Part shown: positions 54,401 through 63,994 of the stretch, piece after piece
Layout of the letters: the number at the start of each line of letters is the position of its first letter
How positions within the stretch are numbered: the stretch's first letter is position 1
Origin: an uncultured bacterium
GTDB taxonomy: Bacteria; Cyanobacteriota; Vampirovibrionia; Gastranaerophilales; Gastranaerophilaceae
Assembly: GCA_902801985.1 (NCBI GenBank)
Contig: CADCKD010000001.1
Span: 85,459 to 149,458, forward strand
Length of the DNA: 64,000 nucleotides
Direction: 5' to 3'
Translations under genes and position numbers: made by a program
Notes under the pieces: model-generated
What the model was told of the DNA's origin: nothing
Seen by the model: the letters and a program-made list of their open reading frames with translations, nothing else
Databases searched by the model: none

Positions 54401-54791
54401 AGAAAAATACATTTATGTAGATTCTGACGGCAATGTTAAAATTGCTGGTGATTCAATTACTGTTGGTGGTAAACCGATTATTGAATATATAGATGATGCA
54501 ATTGAAGAAGCTGATATTCATATCTCATTACCAATAACTGTTCAAATAGATTCTAGTGCTGGAGTCATTTTTAAAAATAAAAATATATCAACAATTCTTA
54601 CTGCAACTGTATATAGAGGCGGTATTGATATTACGTCACAGATAGGACAATTTAAATGGACTAAAAAAGATAAAAACGGAACTATAGATACATCGTGGTC
54701 TAGATATACAACTTCTAATACTATTGCAATAAATTCAGATGATGTAACCAGTAAAGCAGTTTTCACTTGCGAAGTTAGTGTTACACAATAA
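51441..54791 (+). CDS. tail-tip protein (Tal / gp18-type) with zinc ribbon and C-terminal Ig-like domain
   Basis: A 1116-residue protein. Residues 1-380 fit the Tal hub domain of siphophage tail tips. Within them YCEDCGERG...VCTKCGST (about 234-255) is a zinc ribbon, not standard in this family. About 430-780 are helical and coiled-coil, and about 960-1020 beta-rich. The last 85 residues (VIFKNKNISTILTATVYRGGIDIT) are an Ig-like domain also seen in fibre proteins. It likely contacts the cell wall; no peptidase motif is obvious. The ATG overlaps the Dit stop. Confidence 0.8.
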   Translation: MMDYRYNGKIETDINKNILTPVIVLCTRSGRKIGIINNIQHLKCNHPLGDVSEISFDVYKEVNGIKNIYWDFIKDFKLIFLPTVADQRYRWYEITVNIDEGDDTIKHITGLHANEAELGQLMLYNVEINTEADIARDDYEIITIDGKEYGTVFYNTDHPKSSLLHRILSDKASHYSIVHVDDTLKNIQREFSFNGTSIVDALRQTVAQEIGCLFVFGESSNDNDSNVFHRTISAYDLMDYCEDCGERGNYTQGVCTKCGSTKIKAGYGKDTGIFVNSENLTESISFTSNTDQVKNFFKMGAGDEYMEAAIRNCNPNGSNYLSYFSNEMKEDMSDELVSKLNEYETIYDDYLKDHDIYLPSEDIAKYNILVNKYQDYIKDDIPIMDYTVKGYIELTNYDYNAVNFKDCLQTTMMPASSEVVETTADEQIAKLTVESMSPIGTEDSTAMSLTAANTAVESYAKVYIDTSRYKTEISDSSYENNIWSGTITITSLTDDEDIANKILTIIFNNDGAQFLKQKIQKMMEEHKVEDIGDISFLQEEYTDEELQTVFKPKLKKYSLDALSLLDDLCSATMDILADANQGTADSPYYEDFYHPYWKKRKLIMEEESVREEEIKTVEQVIEDIDTIREDIIQLLDMHNFFGEQLYSELMLYRRETEYTNSNFISDGLTDSEVIDKAQEYFKRAQEEIVKASTIQHSISCSLYNLFLIPEFRRIIVTDDNSQIQYIGEGLYVDGNGEVHNIGDESFITNSVVKRFIDLFDGGNWLRVRVDDKVYKLRLTNWEIDYDKPEELEVEFSDVIYSGDTMSDIASLLSQARSMATSYNTIMRQAEKGNKANQTIEQTQKQGLILNQNKIINDVDTQNFILNSQGALMRAKNDFDDGYSPEQIKLLNKGIYYTNDDWETVKAGLGHFMYYDPETGTTKEDYGIIASTIIGQLILGENLKIYSESGKFEMGDEGLVITARDGEDNTDLFVVQKEKEDEQGRKYVEKYIYVDSDGNVKIAGDSITVGGKPIIEYIDDAIEEADIHISLPITVQIDSSAGVIFKNKNISTILTATVYRGGIDITSQIGQFKWTKKDKNGTIDTSWSRYTTSNTIAINSDDVTSKAVFTCEVSVTQ

Positions 54792-54823
54792 AAATAAAAG
54801 GATTTTAATAAGGAGGAAAATAT

Positions 54824-57502
54824 ATGTCAACAACTGTTTCTTATGGAAGTATATCCATAATTGATGTTACAGATAAGGGGGAATTTTCTGTATATCCTAA
54901 GAGCAATCTCCCATCATCTGTTATATATAATCCAGACCAACAGGGAACGACTGCTTATACACCAAACTGGGCTACTGAAAATTTAGAGATAACCCCATCT
55001 GTTTGGTATGCTGGTTCTCAGGTTAATAATTCAAATGTAGATTTTACTTGGCAAAGAAGAGTTGGTTCTCAAGCAGCAACAAGCCTTGAAACTGGTGAAA
55101 CTGTCATAACTTCTGCTACTGATACTAAACAAAAAGGCACTCTTGTTGTCAGTGCTAATAAATTTAGTGATAGTATTTCAATGATAACTTATGTAGTTTC
55201 AGCTACTTATAGAGAACCAAGTACTAATGAACTTCTTACGGCACAGGGTGAAATTACATTTACACTTACAAGACAGGCTAGTACAGTTAAATCTATTACG
55301 ATTACTGGAGATTCTGTTTTTAAATATGATACAAATGGTCAAGTTCTTGGGAGGACTGGAACAAATACTTATGCGACTATTGTACTTGATAAAAGAGCAA
55401 CTAATGTAACTCTTAGTGCATGGCAATATAAAAATAGTAGTGGTAATTGGGTGAACTATCCAAGCAGTAATGTTACTAATTCTTTGACTGTCAGGTCTGA
55501 TGCTAATACATATCATAATGCAAGTATTTTTAATAATGATAAAGCTATAATTCGTCTTGTTGCGACAAGCCCTGATAGTGATGTACAAGACATCCATGTT
55601 ATTACTAATATATATGATGGTGCTGTAGGACAGGGAACGGTAACAGCTGTTTTAACAAATGAAGACCAGATGATACCTTTTACTCCAAATGGCAGTACAG
55701 AAACTGGAGATTTTTCATCTGCTATTTCTCAGATTAAAATTTATAGAGGTGGAGATGGAGATGTCACAAGTGAATATACAATTACTCAGACACCTACGAA
55801 TGTAACGACTACACCATCTACTACCGTTGTTGCGAATGATACTGTTAGTATAACTGGTTTTACTAACAACGCAACTACTGGCAGTGTTAAATTTTCTGCT
55901 AAGAAAACAAGTGAAGGTCAAAGTGCAATTCCTATTGAAAAAACATTTAGTGTTATAAAAGTTACAAGTGGTGTTGATGGTGTTTCTCCTACGATTTATT
56001 CACTTGAACCAGATGCATTAAACTTAAATAAAACAAGAGATACTACTCCTATTTATACTCCAGCAAATGTCACATTCCATTGTTATTCAAAGGTAGGAAG
56101 TGCTAATGGTACAACAAAAACAGCTTATCCAGCTGCATTAAGAATTTATGAAAACGTATCTGCCAGTGAGATTACATCAAGTACAGTTCCAGCTTATCAG
56201 ACTGAAAGTCCAAGTGTTGGTGAACCAAGTGGAATTAAAACTTATACTCCAACTGGGACTGCAACTAGTATTGTTTGTCGGATGTATAAGACTGGAAGTT
56301 TTTCTGATAATGATTTGCTTGATACACAGACTGTTACTATCACTCTTGAAGGAAGGAAAGGTGATAAGGGTGATGATGGAGATGCTGGTGAAAGCGCAAT
56401 TAATATTACATTAAGTAATTATTTTGAACCAATACCTACGAATTACAATAATATTGTTACTTCACAAAGAAGAATAGAATTTGATTTTACTGGTTGGGAG
56501 GGGACTTCAAGAGTTCCTACAAGAATTATTCCAACAATACCTACTATACTTGGGATTAGTTATAATAGTTCAGATTATAGTGATTCGACTTCTACTTCTG
56601 ATGGGCATATCAGTTATACAATTCCACAGGGTACTAATATAACTAGTTATGGTACAAATGGCAATGTTACCTTTACATTCAGACTTCATTATGACGAATC
56701 AGATTCTTCATTATTTAGAGATGTTACTTATGATTTTTCATGGGCGCAGACACGAAATGCGAAAGATGGAGAAAACGTTGTTTTTCTGCAACTAAGAACT
56801 CCTGATGGAGATGTGATTGAAAATGGTTCTAATAATGTTAGAGCTGTCGCATATTTATATGATGGAAGTGCTGATGTTTCTAATAGCGCAACATATCAAT
56901 GGTATCAGTTTTCTCCTACATCAACGGCAACCGATGGATATGATAGTATTCCAAGTGCTACTTCAAAGACTTTAACTATCGTGCCGAATATGGTTAATGG
57001 TTATGCATCATTTAAATGTATTGCTACATATAATACTAATCCATATATTCAATATGTGTCTGTTATAGATAAAAGTGACCCAATTCAAGTTATCGTATTA
57101 TCTTCTATTGGCGATAAGTTGTTAAATAATCGTGGTGTCGGTGCTTTATATGTAAAAGTCAGTCGAAAAGATAGAGAACTTGACCCAATTAAATCTGAAA
57201 GATTTGTAGAAGAATTACCAACAACTGGTGTGAAGAATGGAGATTTTATTTATTTATTAGATTCAACAAATAAAACTGTAATTTTAAAAGAATACCAGAA
57301 TGGATGGGGAAATTCTACTCATCAATATACAGGTAATTATAGTTGGACTTATAGAAATAAGGATGGGACTATAATTCATAATGGTGATTCTGATGGAGCT
57401 GGTGGAACAATATCTACTCCAGCTACCAGCGGAAAAGTAATTTATATAGATGGTAGTTTAGTAGATAAAAAACTAATTGCTGATGTTACGGTTACAATTT
57501 AA
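54824..57502 (+). CDS. tail fibre/baseplate protein with Ig-like and collagen-like parts
   Basis: An 892-residue protein with AAGGAGGAAA upstream. It is beta-rich along its length and looks like a string of Ig-like domains (for example LSAWQYKNSSGNWVNYP and NVTFHCYSKVG). A short collagen-like Gly-x-y segment (GRKGDKGDDGDAGE) near residues 522-535 points to a trimer. The last 120 residues form a separate domain (YSWTYRNKDGTIIHNG). It is probably a side fibre or tip appendage that binds host surface polysaccharide. Confidence 0.75.
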   Translation: MSTTVSYGSISIIDVTDKGEFSVYPKSNLPSSVIYNPDQQGTTAYTPNWATENLEITPSVWYAGSQVNNSNVDFTWQRRVGSQAATSLETGETVITSATDTKQKGTLVVSANKFSDSISMITYVVSATYREPSTNELLTAQGEITFTLTRQASTVKSITITGDSVFKYDTNGQVLGRTGTNTYATIVLDKRATNVTLSAWQYKNSSGNWVNYPSSNVTNSLTVRSDANTYHNASIFNNDKAIIRLVATSPDSDVQDIHVITNIYDGAVGQGTVTAVLTNEDQMIPFTPNGSTETGDFSSAISQIKIYRGGDGDVTSEYTITQTPTNVTTTPSTTVVANDTVSITGFTNNATTGSVKFSAKKTSEGQSAIPIEKTFSVIKVTSGVDGVSPTIYSLEPDALNLNKTRDTTPIYTPANVTFHCYSKVGSANGTTKTAYPAALRIYENVSASEITSSTVPAYQTESPSVGEPSGIKTYTPTGTATSIVCRMYKTGSFSDNDLLDTQTVTITLEGRKGDKGDDGDAGESAINITLSNYFEPIPTNYNNIVTSQRRIEFDFTGWEGTSRVPTRIIPTIPTILGISYNSSDYSDSTSTSDGHISYTIPQGTNITSYGTNGNVTFTFRLHYDESDSSLFRDVTYDFSWAQTRNAKDGENVVFLQLRTPDGDVIENGSNNVRAVAYLYDGSADVSNSATYQWYQFSPTSTATDGYDSIPSATSKTLTIVPNMVNGYASFKCIATYNTNPYIQYVSVIDKSDPIQVIVLSSIGDKLLNNRGVGALYVKVSRKDRELDPIKSERFVEELPTTGVKNGDFIYLLDSTNKTVILKEYQNGWGNSTHQYTGNYSWTYRNKDGTIIHNGDSDGAGGTISTPATSGKVIYIDGSLVDKKLIADVTVTI

Positions 57503-57523
57503 GGAATAAAAGGAGGTGCTTAA

Positions 57524-60500
57524 ATGGCAACAATAAGCTATGGCACATTTACAATTACTAATGAGTTAGATGGGTCACAGTTTTGGACTACTACTGTTGC
57601 CCCTGTCTCTCCAGATTATACTTTTACAATCTCTGATTTAGTTGGTGATACAAATGCAGATATTAAAATTGGGGATATCATTTTATATAGTCATTATAGA
57701 TATACGGTAACAGCTGTTAATGGTAATGGTACAGTAGTAGGTAGTAACAGAGAAAGCTTTAAAGGTGCTGATGGTATATCTCCTACTGTTAAATCTATTG
57801 TTTGCTCTCACGCTGCTGTTGTGTGTGAAAAAAATGGAGCATATAATCCTGATTCACTTACGTTTTATGGTCAGGCACAATTTGAAAATACTTTAGCCGA
57901 TTATCAAGGGTGGTTTGTTATTGAATTATCATCGGATGCAACAACTTGGGTACAGAGTTATACATCTGCAAGTAAAGAATCATCTGTTAACTATGTAATT
58001 CCTTTAGGCGTAAATATTACTAAGGATGGAATCTTATATCATCAAGGGAGTACTGTTACTACTAATGGTTCTGTTGTTAATTCTAATTTTACTATTTCTT
58101 CTGATGGTGTTATTACATCAACTCAGGATATTGGTTTTATCATAAGAAGTATCAGATGCAGCTTATATTCTAATTCTAGTAAAACAGATTTAGTAGACCA
58201 ACAAAGAATCAATATTGCTTTTGATGGAGTTGATGGAGATAAAGGTGATGATGGATATACTGTTATTTTAACAAATGAAAATCATACATTCTCAGGTAAT
58301 ACAAAAACAGCAGTTGAATCGTATACGGATTGTGATGTTATTGCTTATATAGGTGGTATTCAAACAGCATGTAATATTGGTACGATTACTGGTTGTCCGA
58401 CAGGAATGTCAACAACTATATTAAATAATAATACAACTACTGCTAAGTTTAGAGTAAGTGTTACGACTGCAATGACCAGTCAGAATGGTACATTAAATAT
58501 TCCTGTTACTGTTAACGATGGAACAACTAATGGTAAATTATTTAATATGATATTTACTTATTCATTGAAACTTAATGGGCTTGATTCTACTGGTTTAGGA
58601 TGGAAAGTTAATTATACCTCTCTCACTACAGCTAATAATGGAGAATGTTATTATCATGGTTATGATAAAGTTACGAAAGAGCCAAGTGACGATGCTCAAA
58701 ATGGAGTAGATGCATGGGTATTATGGAATGGTCAGGAAGTGTCTATACCAATGGGTTGTTATGTAAATCCTAATCAAACAATGCCATACAATACTACAAT
58801 TTATAGTGTATACAGGTTACCGAGTGCTGCTACTCTTACAGGAGGAATTTTTCATGATGTAGCTTGGATAGAAAGTACTAATTCATGGAAATCAAATACT
58901 TATAATGGTACTGTTCCAACAGCAGATTCAAGTCCTTGGGCTTGGAATGAAGCTACGGATATTATTTTAGGTATGTATGTTGAACCATCAAGTGAAGGTA
59001 AAATTATAAATGCACAATTATTTACTCCACCAAAGAAATATTCTGAGCTTGTTGAAATAGCAAAAGGAATGGCTAAAGAGGCTGAAAAGGTTGCTTATCA
59101 TTATTTAAAAGTTGATAGTACTGGTGCAATGGTAGCTAACATGACTGACGATAATAATAATGAATATACTCCTTCAAATATTACAAGCGGTAAAAAGAAT
59201 ATATTAATTACAGCAAATGATTTAAAAATTAGGGATGGTCAAAATGTTTTGGCTTCATACGGTAGTACAATTACACTTGGTCAGACTAGTGGGAAAAATG
59301 TAAAAATAGATTCAAATGGTGTCACTATAAATGATGGTAATAATTCATTAGCATCTTATGGCGATAGTGTAAGAATAGGTAAAGCCGCAACTCCTCACCT
59401 TGAAATGGATAGTAATGGTATTTCAGCATATCGTGATTCTACTAATAAATATTTTGAAGTTGGTAGTGGTTCGTCTAAAGTTGTTGAAACTCATGCTGTT
59501 TCTGAAACTCCTTTAACGGTAACTCTTGATTATCCTATTGTCACAATATCATCTGTCACTGTAAATGGAACTGCTACGGATGAATACAGTTATAATGTTG
59601 GTGATAATTTTATTATATTAAATGACAGACCTGTTGGTTCTTGTAATGTTTCAGTACAATATTCATATATTTCATATGTGGACGATGATGATGAACAGGG
59701 AACTGAAATATCTGCAACACAACAAAAATCTTATGAAGCATTACAGCCATTATCTATACCACTTGGTGATGTAGCAAATGAGATAGAAAAAGTAATTGTT
59801 AATGGTGTACAAACTGCTAATTATACTTTTAATAATAATACAATAACACTTAGTAGCAGACCATCCAGCGGTTCTGAAATTGAAATAGAATATACCGTAT
59901 CAAAGATAGCTCCGTATTTTACGTTTAATGAACGTGATGCTGATGCTGAGAAAGGAATTGGTTCCGCATCATTCAGTGATGGTGGAGGAGCATCGGGTGT
60001 TTCAAGTTTCATAGCTGGTGTTGGTGGAGAAGCTTCAGGTAGAGCTTCATTTGTTTCTGGTGTTGATAATAATGCAAGTGGTGAAGCAAGTAGTGCGTTA
60101 GGTAAAGGTACTGCTACTTCTTCTAGCGGTGGATTATCCTGTGGAAGATATAATAGAAGTGGTAATAATTTCTTATTTACGGTAGGAAATGGAACGGATG
60201 ATAGTCATAGGTCAAATGCTTTTACGGTAACAGATAGTGGTAATACCCTTATTTCAAATAGAGTATTAAATGGCGATGGCAAACCTTTATTTACCAGTCA
60301 ATATTTTTCAACTGGTAATGCTTCTGTCCAACCTACAAAAGCAAAACAGTTTAAAGTAAATATTGCAAAAACAGGATACACTCCTATTGCTATTTCTTAT
60401 GACCAAATATTAGGTACAAACAGTAGCTGGTGTTCTGTTTATAGAAGAGTTATTTCAAATAATTTTGCTTACTTTTTCATTAGAGATATGAGTTCTGTTT

Positions 60501-60559
60501 TGACAGCAACTGTAAGTGTAGGCTTTAAAATATTTTATATATCAAATAGTGCTATGTAA
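57524..60559 (+). CDS. receptor-binding-type tail fibre with adhesin-head-like repeats
   Basis: A 1011-residue protein with AAAAGGAGGTG upstream. Residues 1-330 contain Ig-like domains like those in the previous gene, with a short collagen-like part (DGVDGDKGDDG, about 236-246). The middle has tip-protein repeats (DSTGAMVANMTD, NSLASYGDSVRIGKAATPHLEMDSNGI). Residues about 820-905 carry GVGGEASGRASF, GVDNNASGEASSALG and GTATSSSGGLSCG, short repeats like the head of trimeric autotransporter adhesins. The last 90 form a terminal knob. The likely receptor binder. Confidence 0.78.
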   Translation: MATISYGTFTITNELDGSQFWTTTVAPVSPDYTFTISDLVGDTNADIKIGDIILYSHYRYTVTAVNGNGTVVGSNRESFKGADGISPTVKSIVCSHAAVVCEKNGAYNPDSLTFYGQAQFENTLADYQGWFVIELSSDATTWVQSYTSASKESSVNYVIPLGVNITKDGILYHQGSTVTTNGSVVNSNFTISSDGVITSTQDIGFIIRSIRCSLYSNSSKTDLVDQQRINIAFDGVDGDKGDDGYTVILTNENHTFSGNTKTAVESYTDCDVIAYIGGIQTACNIGTITGCPTGMSTTILNNNTTTAKFRVSVTTAMTSQNGTLNIPVTVNDGTTNGKLFNMIFTYSLKLNGLDSTGLGWKVNYTSLTTANNGECYYHGYDKVTKEPSDDAQNGVDAWVLWNGQEVSIPMGCYVNPNQTMPYNTTIYSVYRLPSAATLTGGIFHDVAWIESTNSWKSNTYNGTVPTADSSPWAWNEATDIILGMYVEPSSEGKIINAQLFTPPKKYSELVEIAKGMAKEAEKVAYHYLKVDSTGAMVANMTDDNNNEYTPSNITSGKKNILITANDLKIRDGQNVLASYGSTITLGQTSGKNVKIDSNGVTINDGNNSLASYGDSVRIGKAATPHLEMDSNGISAYRDSTNKYFEVGSGSSKVVETHAVSETPLTVTLDYPIVTISSVTVNGTATDEYSYNVGDNFIILNDRPVGSCNVSVQYSYISYVDDDDEQGTEISATQQKSYEALQPLSIPLGDVANEIEKVIVNGVQTANYTFNNNTITLSSRPSSGSEIEIEYTVSKIAPYFTFNERDADAEKGIGSASFSDGGGASGVSSFIAGVGGEASGRASFVSGVDNNASGEASSALGKGTATSSSGGLSCGRYNRSGNNFLFTVGNGTDDSHRSNAFTVTDSGNTLISNRVLNGDGKPLFTSQYFSTGNASVQPTKAKQFKVNIAKTGYTPIAISYDQILGTNSSWCSVYRRVISNNFAYFFIRDMSSVLTATVSVGFKIFYISNSAM

Positions 60560-60562
60560 CTG

Positions 60563-60588
60563 AGAACTAATTATATAGTTCTTTTTTT
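60563..60588 (+). terminator. rho-independent terminator after the second fibre gene
   Basis: AGAACTA (60563-60569) and TAGTTCT (60576-60582) pair perfectly around ATTATA, followed by a T-run (60582-60588). Confidence 0.85.
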
Positions 60589-60615
60589 ATACTCAAAATT
60601 TGTGAGGTGATTATT

Positions 60616-61782
60616 ATGATTAGAAGCTGGATACCGGGTTATCTAATGAACGGTAAAGAACAAAGATATGGAGATGTAGAAGTTATTATCAGCGGTGATT
60701 ATTGTTTAATCATTGATGGAGGTTGTGAACAGGCTACAGATAAACTGATTGCATATCTTAAAAGAAATAAAATAAAAAAAGTTTATTTATTATTAACTCA
60801 TGCTCATTATGACCATTTTTATGGACTCAGGAAAATAATTAGAGATAGTTATTTTGAGGTTCAATATTTTTATTGCTATGACCCTAAATCACTTGAGGGT
60901 GGACTTAGGAATAACAAAGGAAGCAGAGAAGTTAGAAGCGATATCAATGAGTTAAAAGGTATTATTAGTGAGTGCAATAATAAAAAAATTAAAGTAAAAT
61001 ATCTTAAACATGAAGATAAAATAGCGCTTGGAGATATTAAATTTCAAGTATTTAGAAAGCAACCAAATCGTGTCGAGGATAATGATACAGAGGGATGGTC
61101 TTACGTCAATGATGGAAGTCTGTGCCTCTATTTTTACGAATTATTTTATTGGACAAGTGGAGATGGTTCAGAGAATATTTATAATTTTATAAAAGAACTT
61201 GGGCTTAAAGTTAAATTCTTTAAAATCCCTCATCATGGAAATAATTGTACTTCTTCTCAAGCAAAAGGTTTAAAAGCACAGGGTGCATATTATTGCTGGT
61301 ATAATGATTTGGAACCTAAAGGAATTGGAACAAATGATTTTACAATGTATGGAGCAAGACGTTGTAGAGAAGCTGGTATAAAAATATTCACAGTTGAGGG
61401 TGATATAAACTGGGTTGCTCAAAGAGGTCAGATGGTTGTATATAAAGATAATAAATATTATTCGATTCAGGTAAATTATGATGGTGGCACTGTTCTTAAA
61501 CAGCCTACTGTTGACATTGTAAGAAATATATTTATGGGTAAATACGGAGCAGGCAACATAAGGAATACAAAACTTCTTGATGCTGGTTATTATCCTACTG
61601 CGGCTCAAAGAAAAGTTAATCTTGTTGTTGACACAGCAAAAAAGATAATTAGTGGGAAATTAGATTTTGGCAAAAATACAGATAGAATAGATGCTTTAGA
61701 TAAAGCATACGGAAAAGGATATGGACAGCTTATTCAAGATGAAATTAATTCTCTGTTAAATGCTAAATCTAAAAAATGGTAA
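60616..61782 (+). CDS. metallo-beta-lactamase-fold hydrolase with CW_7-like C-terminus
   Basis: 388 residues from ATG 60616, nine bases after GAGGTGAT; GTG 60607 is in frame but lies inside that site. His62, His64, Asp66 and His67 (THAHYDHFYG) form the HxHxDH zinc site, and IPHHGNN near 206 supplies a further His. Residues about 297-385 hold two related segments, the first being IVRNIFMGKYGAGNIRN with LDAGYYPTAAQRKVN. They resemble the CW_7 cell-wall-binding repeat of Cpl-7-type lysins. No signal peptide. It lies between fibres and endolysin, so it may act on the cell wall, which would be unusual for this fold. Confidence 0.8.
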   Translation: MIRSWIPGYLMNGKEQRYGDVEVIISGDYCLIIDGGCEQATDKLIAYLKRNKIKKVYLLLTHAHYDHFYGLRKIIRDSYFEVQYFYCYDPKSLEGGLRNNKGSREVRSDINELKGIISECNNKKIKVKYLKHEDKIALGDIKFQVFRKQPNRVEDNDTEGWSYVNDGSLCLYFYELFYWTSGDGSENIYNFIKELGLKVKFFKIPHHGNNCTSSQAKGLKAQGAYYCWYNDLEPKGIGTNDFTMYGARRCREAGIKIFTVEGDINWVAQRGQMVVYKDNKYYSIQVNYDGGTVLKQPTVDIVRNIFMGKYGAGNIRNTKLLDAGYYPTAAQRKVNLVVDTAKKIISGKLDFGKNTDRIDALDKAYGKGYGQLIQDEINSLLNAKSKKW

Positions 61783-61791
61783 CTGGTAATG

Positions 61792-61818
61792 AGGACTCTG
61801 GGAAACTGGAGTCCTTTT
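61792..61818 (+). terminator. rho-independent terminator after the MBL-fold gene
   Basis: AGGACTC (61792-61798) and GAGTCCT (61809-61815) pair perfectly around a 10-base loop, followed by TTTATT. Confidence 0.78.
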
Positions 61819-61840
61819 ATTATTTAGGAAGGAGGTACAT

Positions 61841-63559
61841 ATGGTTGTTAAACAAAGAGTGATAGATATATCTCAATTTAATAATGTGACAAACTGGGCA
61901 AAAGTAAAAGCTACAAAACTCCCTGTAATAATTAGAATCGGTTACCGAGGCAGTAAGACAGGAATTATTACTTATGACCCTAGATATAAAGAATATAGAA
62001 AAGCTTGTGAAGAAAATAATATTGAACATGGTTTTTATTTTTTCCCATGTTCTATTACTGATTCTGAAGCACATGAAGAAGCTTTGTTTATTAAAAATGA
62101 AGTATTAAATAGTAAAATAAAAATGCCAGTATTTCTTGATAGCGAAGTTGTTCAGAGGGATAAGAGCGGTCGTTCTGATAAGCTTTCTCAAGCTAAGAGA
62201 ACAAGAATGTTAAAAATAATTTGTGATGATTTACTTAGTTGGGGAATCCCATGTGGTATATATGCATCACGTTCATGGCTTTACAATAATATTGATATGA
62301 CAGAAATCCCAGCTGATGCTGTTAAAAATACATGGGTCGCTGAATATGGTGTAACAATGACAAAATATAAAGAGTATTTTGTCATGTGGCAGTATTCATC
62401 TAAAGAAACTGTAAACGGTATTAGTGGAAATGTTGATATGTCAAATCAGTATTATGATTTTCATATGATGATTAACGGTAAACAAACTTCTTTTAATCAA
62501 GTGATAAATACAAGTTCTGAACCTACAAAAGAAGAAAAACCAATACAGAAGTCTGAACTTGAAAAAGTTATTGAAGTTGCTAAAGGGGAAATTGATTATC
62601 TTGAAAAGAGGTCTAACAGTCAGCTTGATGATAAGACTGCAAATGCAGGATACAATAATTACACTAAATATTGGCGTGATGTTAAACCAGAATGGAACGG
62701 TGCTTATTGGTGTGCTTGTTTTATTACTTGGGTGTTCCAGACCGCACTTGGTAAGCAGAGAGCAAAAGAATTGCTTAAACATTATCCGTATGTTTACTGT
62801 CCTACTCTTGCTGGATTATTTACAAAATATTCAACTCCTCAAGTTGGCGATATTGTAATTTTCTGGAAAAATGGTGAGTATGCTCATACAGGATTAGTCA
62901 TTGCAGTTAGTGGTAATGCTTTTACTACAATTGAAGGTAACACAAGTGGTGCATCCTCTGTCGTACCTAACGGTGGTGGTGTTTGTCAAAAGACTTATAA
63001 CCTTAAAGACGTTAATGCCAAATTCTGTAGACCAGCTTACTCTTCTACTACTATTACATCTAATGCAAATAAAGTCGTTGTAGCTGATGATATGCATACT
63101 GTTAAGTGGAAAGGTTATGTCAATATTGGCAATAACTCAAAACTTGCAGTCAGACTTCAGCCTAATGCATCCGCAAAGGAGTGTTCTTTTAGTGGATTAA
63201 AACAAGGTACAGAAGTTGGCGTGTCGTATGAACAGGACGATTGGTATCTGATTAAATATGACGGCAAATTTGGATACGTTCAAAAACAATATATTGGAAA
63301 AACTAAAATTAGCGAGGTTTCAAATCCTGACCCTATAATAGATGATATTCATACTGTCAAATGGACTGGTATTGTGAATACAAAAAATGGAACTTTAAAT
63401 GTAAGAATTCAGCCTAGTACTTCCGCAAAAACTTGTAGCTTTTCACCTCTTCGTAAAGGAACAGAGATAGGCGTATGTCATCAAGATGGCGATTGGTATT
63501 TAATTAAGTATGGTGGGAAGTATGGTTATGTCTATTCTTCCTATGTAAAAAGAAAATAA
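61841..63559 (+). CDS. endolysin: GH25 muramidase + CHAP/NlpC-type amidase/peptidase + two SH3 domains
   Basis: A 572-residue protein with GAAGGAGGTAC upstream. Residues 1-205 are a GH25 lysozyme (VIDISQFN start, VFLDSEVV with catalytic Asp/Glu, and the WQYSS end). About 245-400 are a cysteine-amidase/peptidase domain with the nucleophile in YWCACFITW and His in GEYAHTGLVIA. About 420-490 and 505-570 are two SH3b domains (VRLQPNASAK, VRIQPSTSAK) that bind the wall. It lyses the host at the end of infection, cutting both glycan and peptide bonds. No signal peptide, so a holin is needed. Confidence 0.92.
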   Translation: MVVKQRVIDISQFNNVTNWAKVKATKLPVIIRIGYRGSKTGIITYDPRYKEYRKACEENNIEHGFYFFPCSITDSEAHEEALFIKNEVLNSKIKMPVFLDSEVVQRDKSGRSDKLSQAKRTRMLKIICDDLLSWGIPCGIYASRSWLYNNIDMTEIPADAVKNTWVAEYGVTMTKYKEYFVMWQYSSKETVNGISGNVDMSNQYYDFHMMINGKQTSFNQVINTSSEPTKEEKPIQKSELEKVIEVAKGEIDYLEKRSNSQLDDKTANAGYNNYTKYWRDVKPEWNGAYWCACFITWVFQTALGKQRAKELLKHYPYVYCPTLAGLFTKYSTPQVGDIVIFWKNGEYAHTGLVIAVSGNAFTTIEGNTSGASSVVPNGGGVCQKTYNLKDVNAKFCRPAYSSTTITSNANKVVVADDMHTVKWKGYVNIGNNSKLAVRLQPNASAKECSFSGLKQGTEVGVSYEQDDWYLIKYDGKFGYVQKQYIGKTKISEVSNPDPIIDDIHTVKWTGIVNTKNGTLNVRIQPSTSAKTCSFSPLRKGTEIGVCHQDGDWYLIKYGGKYGYVYSSYVKRK

Positions 63560-63580
63560 TATTATAGGAGGAATTAACCG

Positions 63581-63994
63581 ATGGACAGAGATTCAATTAT
63601 AGCAATTTTTGTGGCTGTTATAGGTTCAAATGCGTTGTGGGGATTTATACAATTTCTTTTACAACGCAAAGATAATAAAAGCGATTGTTCGAAAAAGATA
63701 ATCGAGATGATTCAGAAACTTGATGAAAAGATTGACAAGCTTGATGGGGAATTGAGCGAACGTAGTGCAATTTCGTGTCGTGTACGTATACTTAAATTTA
63801 TGGACGAAATTATTGAGGGATGGGAACATAGTTATGATAGTTATGTGCAAGTAATGCAAGATATTACAAATTATCTAAATTATTGTAGAGAGCATCCTGA
63901 TTTCAAGAATCATCAAACTGAAGCATCAATTGAATACATTAAGAATGATTATCAAGAACATTTAGAAAAGAATAATTTTAAGGTTAGTAATTAA
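63581..63994 (+). CDS. holin-like membrane protein with coiled coil
   Basis: A 137-residue protein with TAGGAGGAAT upstream, starting 21 bases after the endolysin. Residues about 7-27 form a single hydrophobic segment (IIAIFVAVIGSNALWGFIQFLL), followed by a charged helix (SKKIIEMIQKLDEKIDKLDGEL). Position and one-span topology fit a holin or holin-associated protein. A GGAGGA site at the end of the window belongs to the next gene, which lies beyond it. Confidence 0.7.
   Translation: MDRDSIIAIFVAVIGSNALWGFIQFLLQRKDNKSDCSKKIIEMIQKLDEKIDKLDGELSERSAISCRVRILKFMDEIIEGWEHSYDSYVQVMQDITNYLNYCREHPDFKNHQTEASIEYIKNDYQEHLEKNNFKVSN

Noticed and set aside
54824..60559. Diversity-generating retroelement acting on the fibre genes
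   Set aside because: No reverse transcriptase and no template/variable repeat pair is visible in the window.
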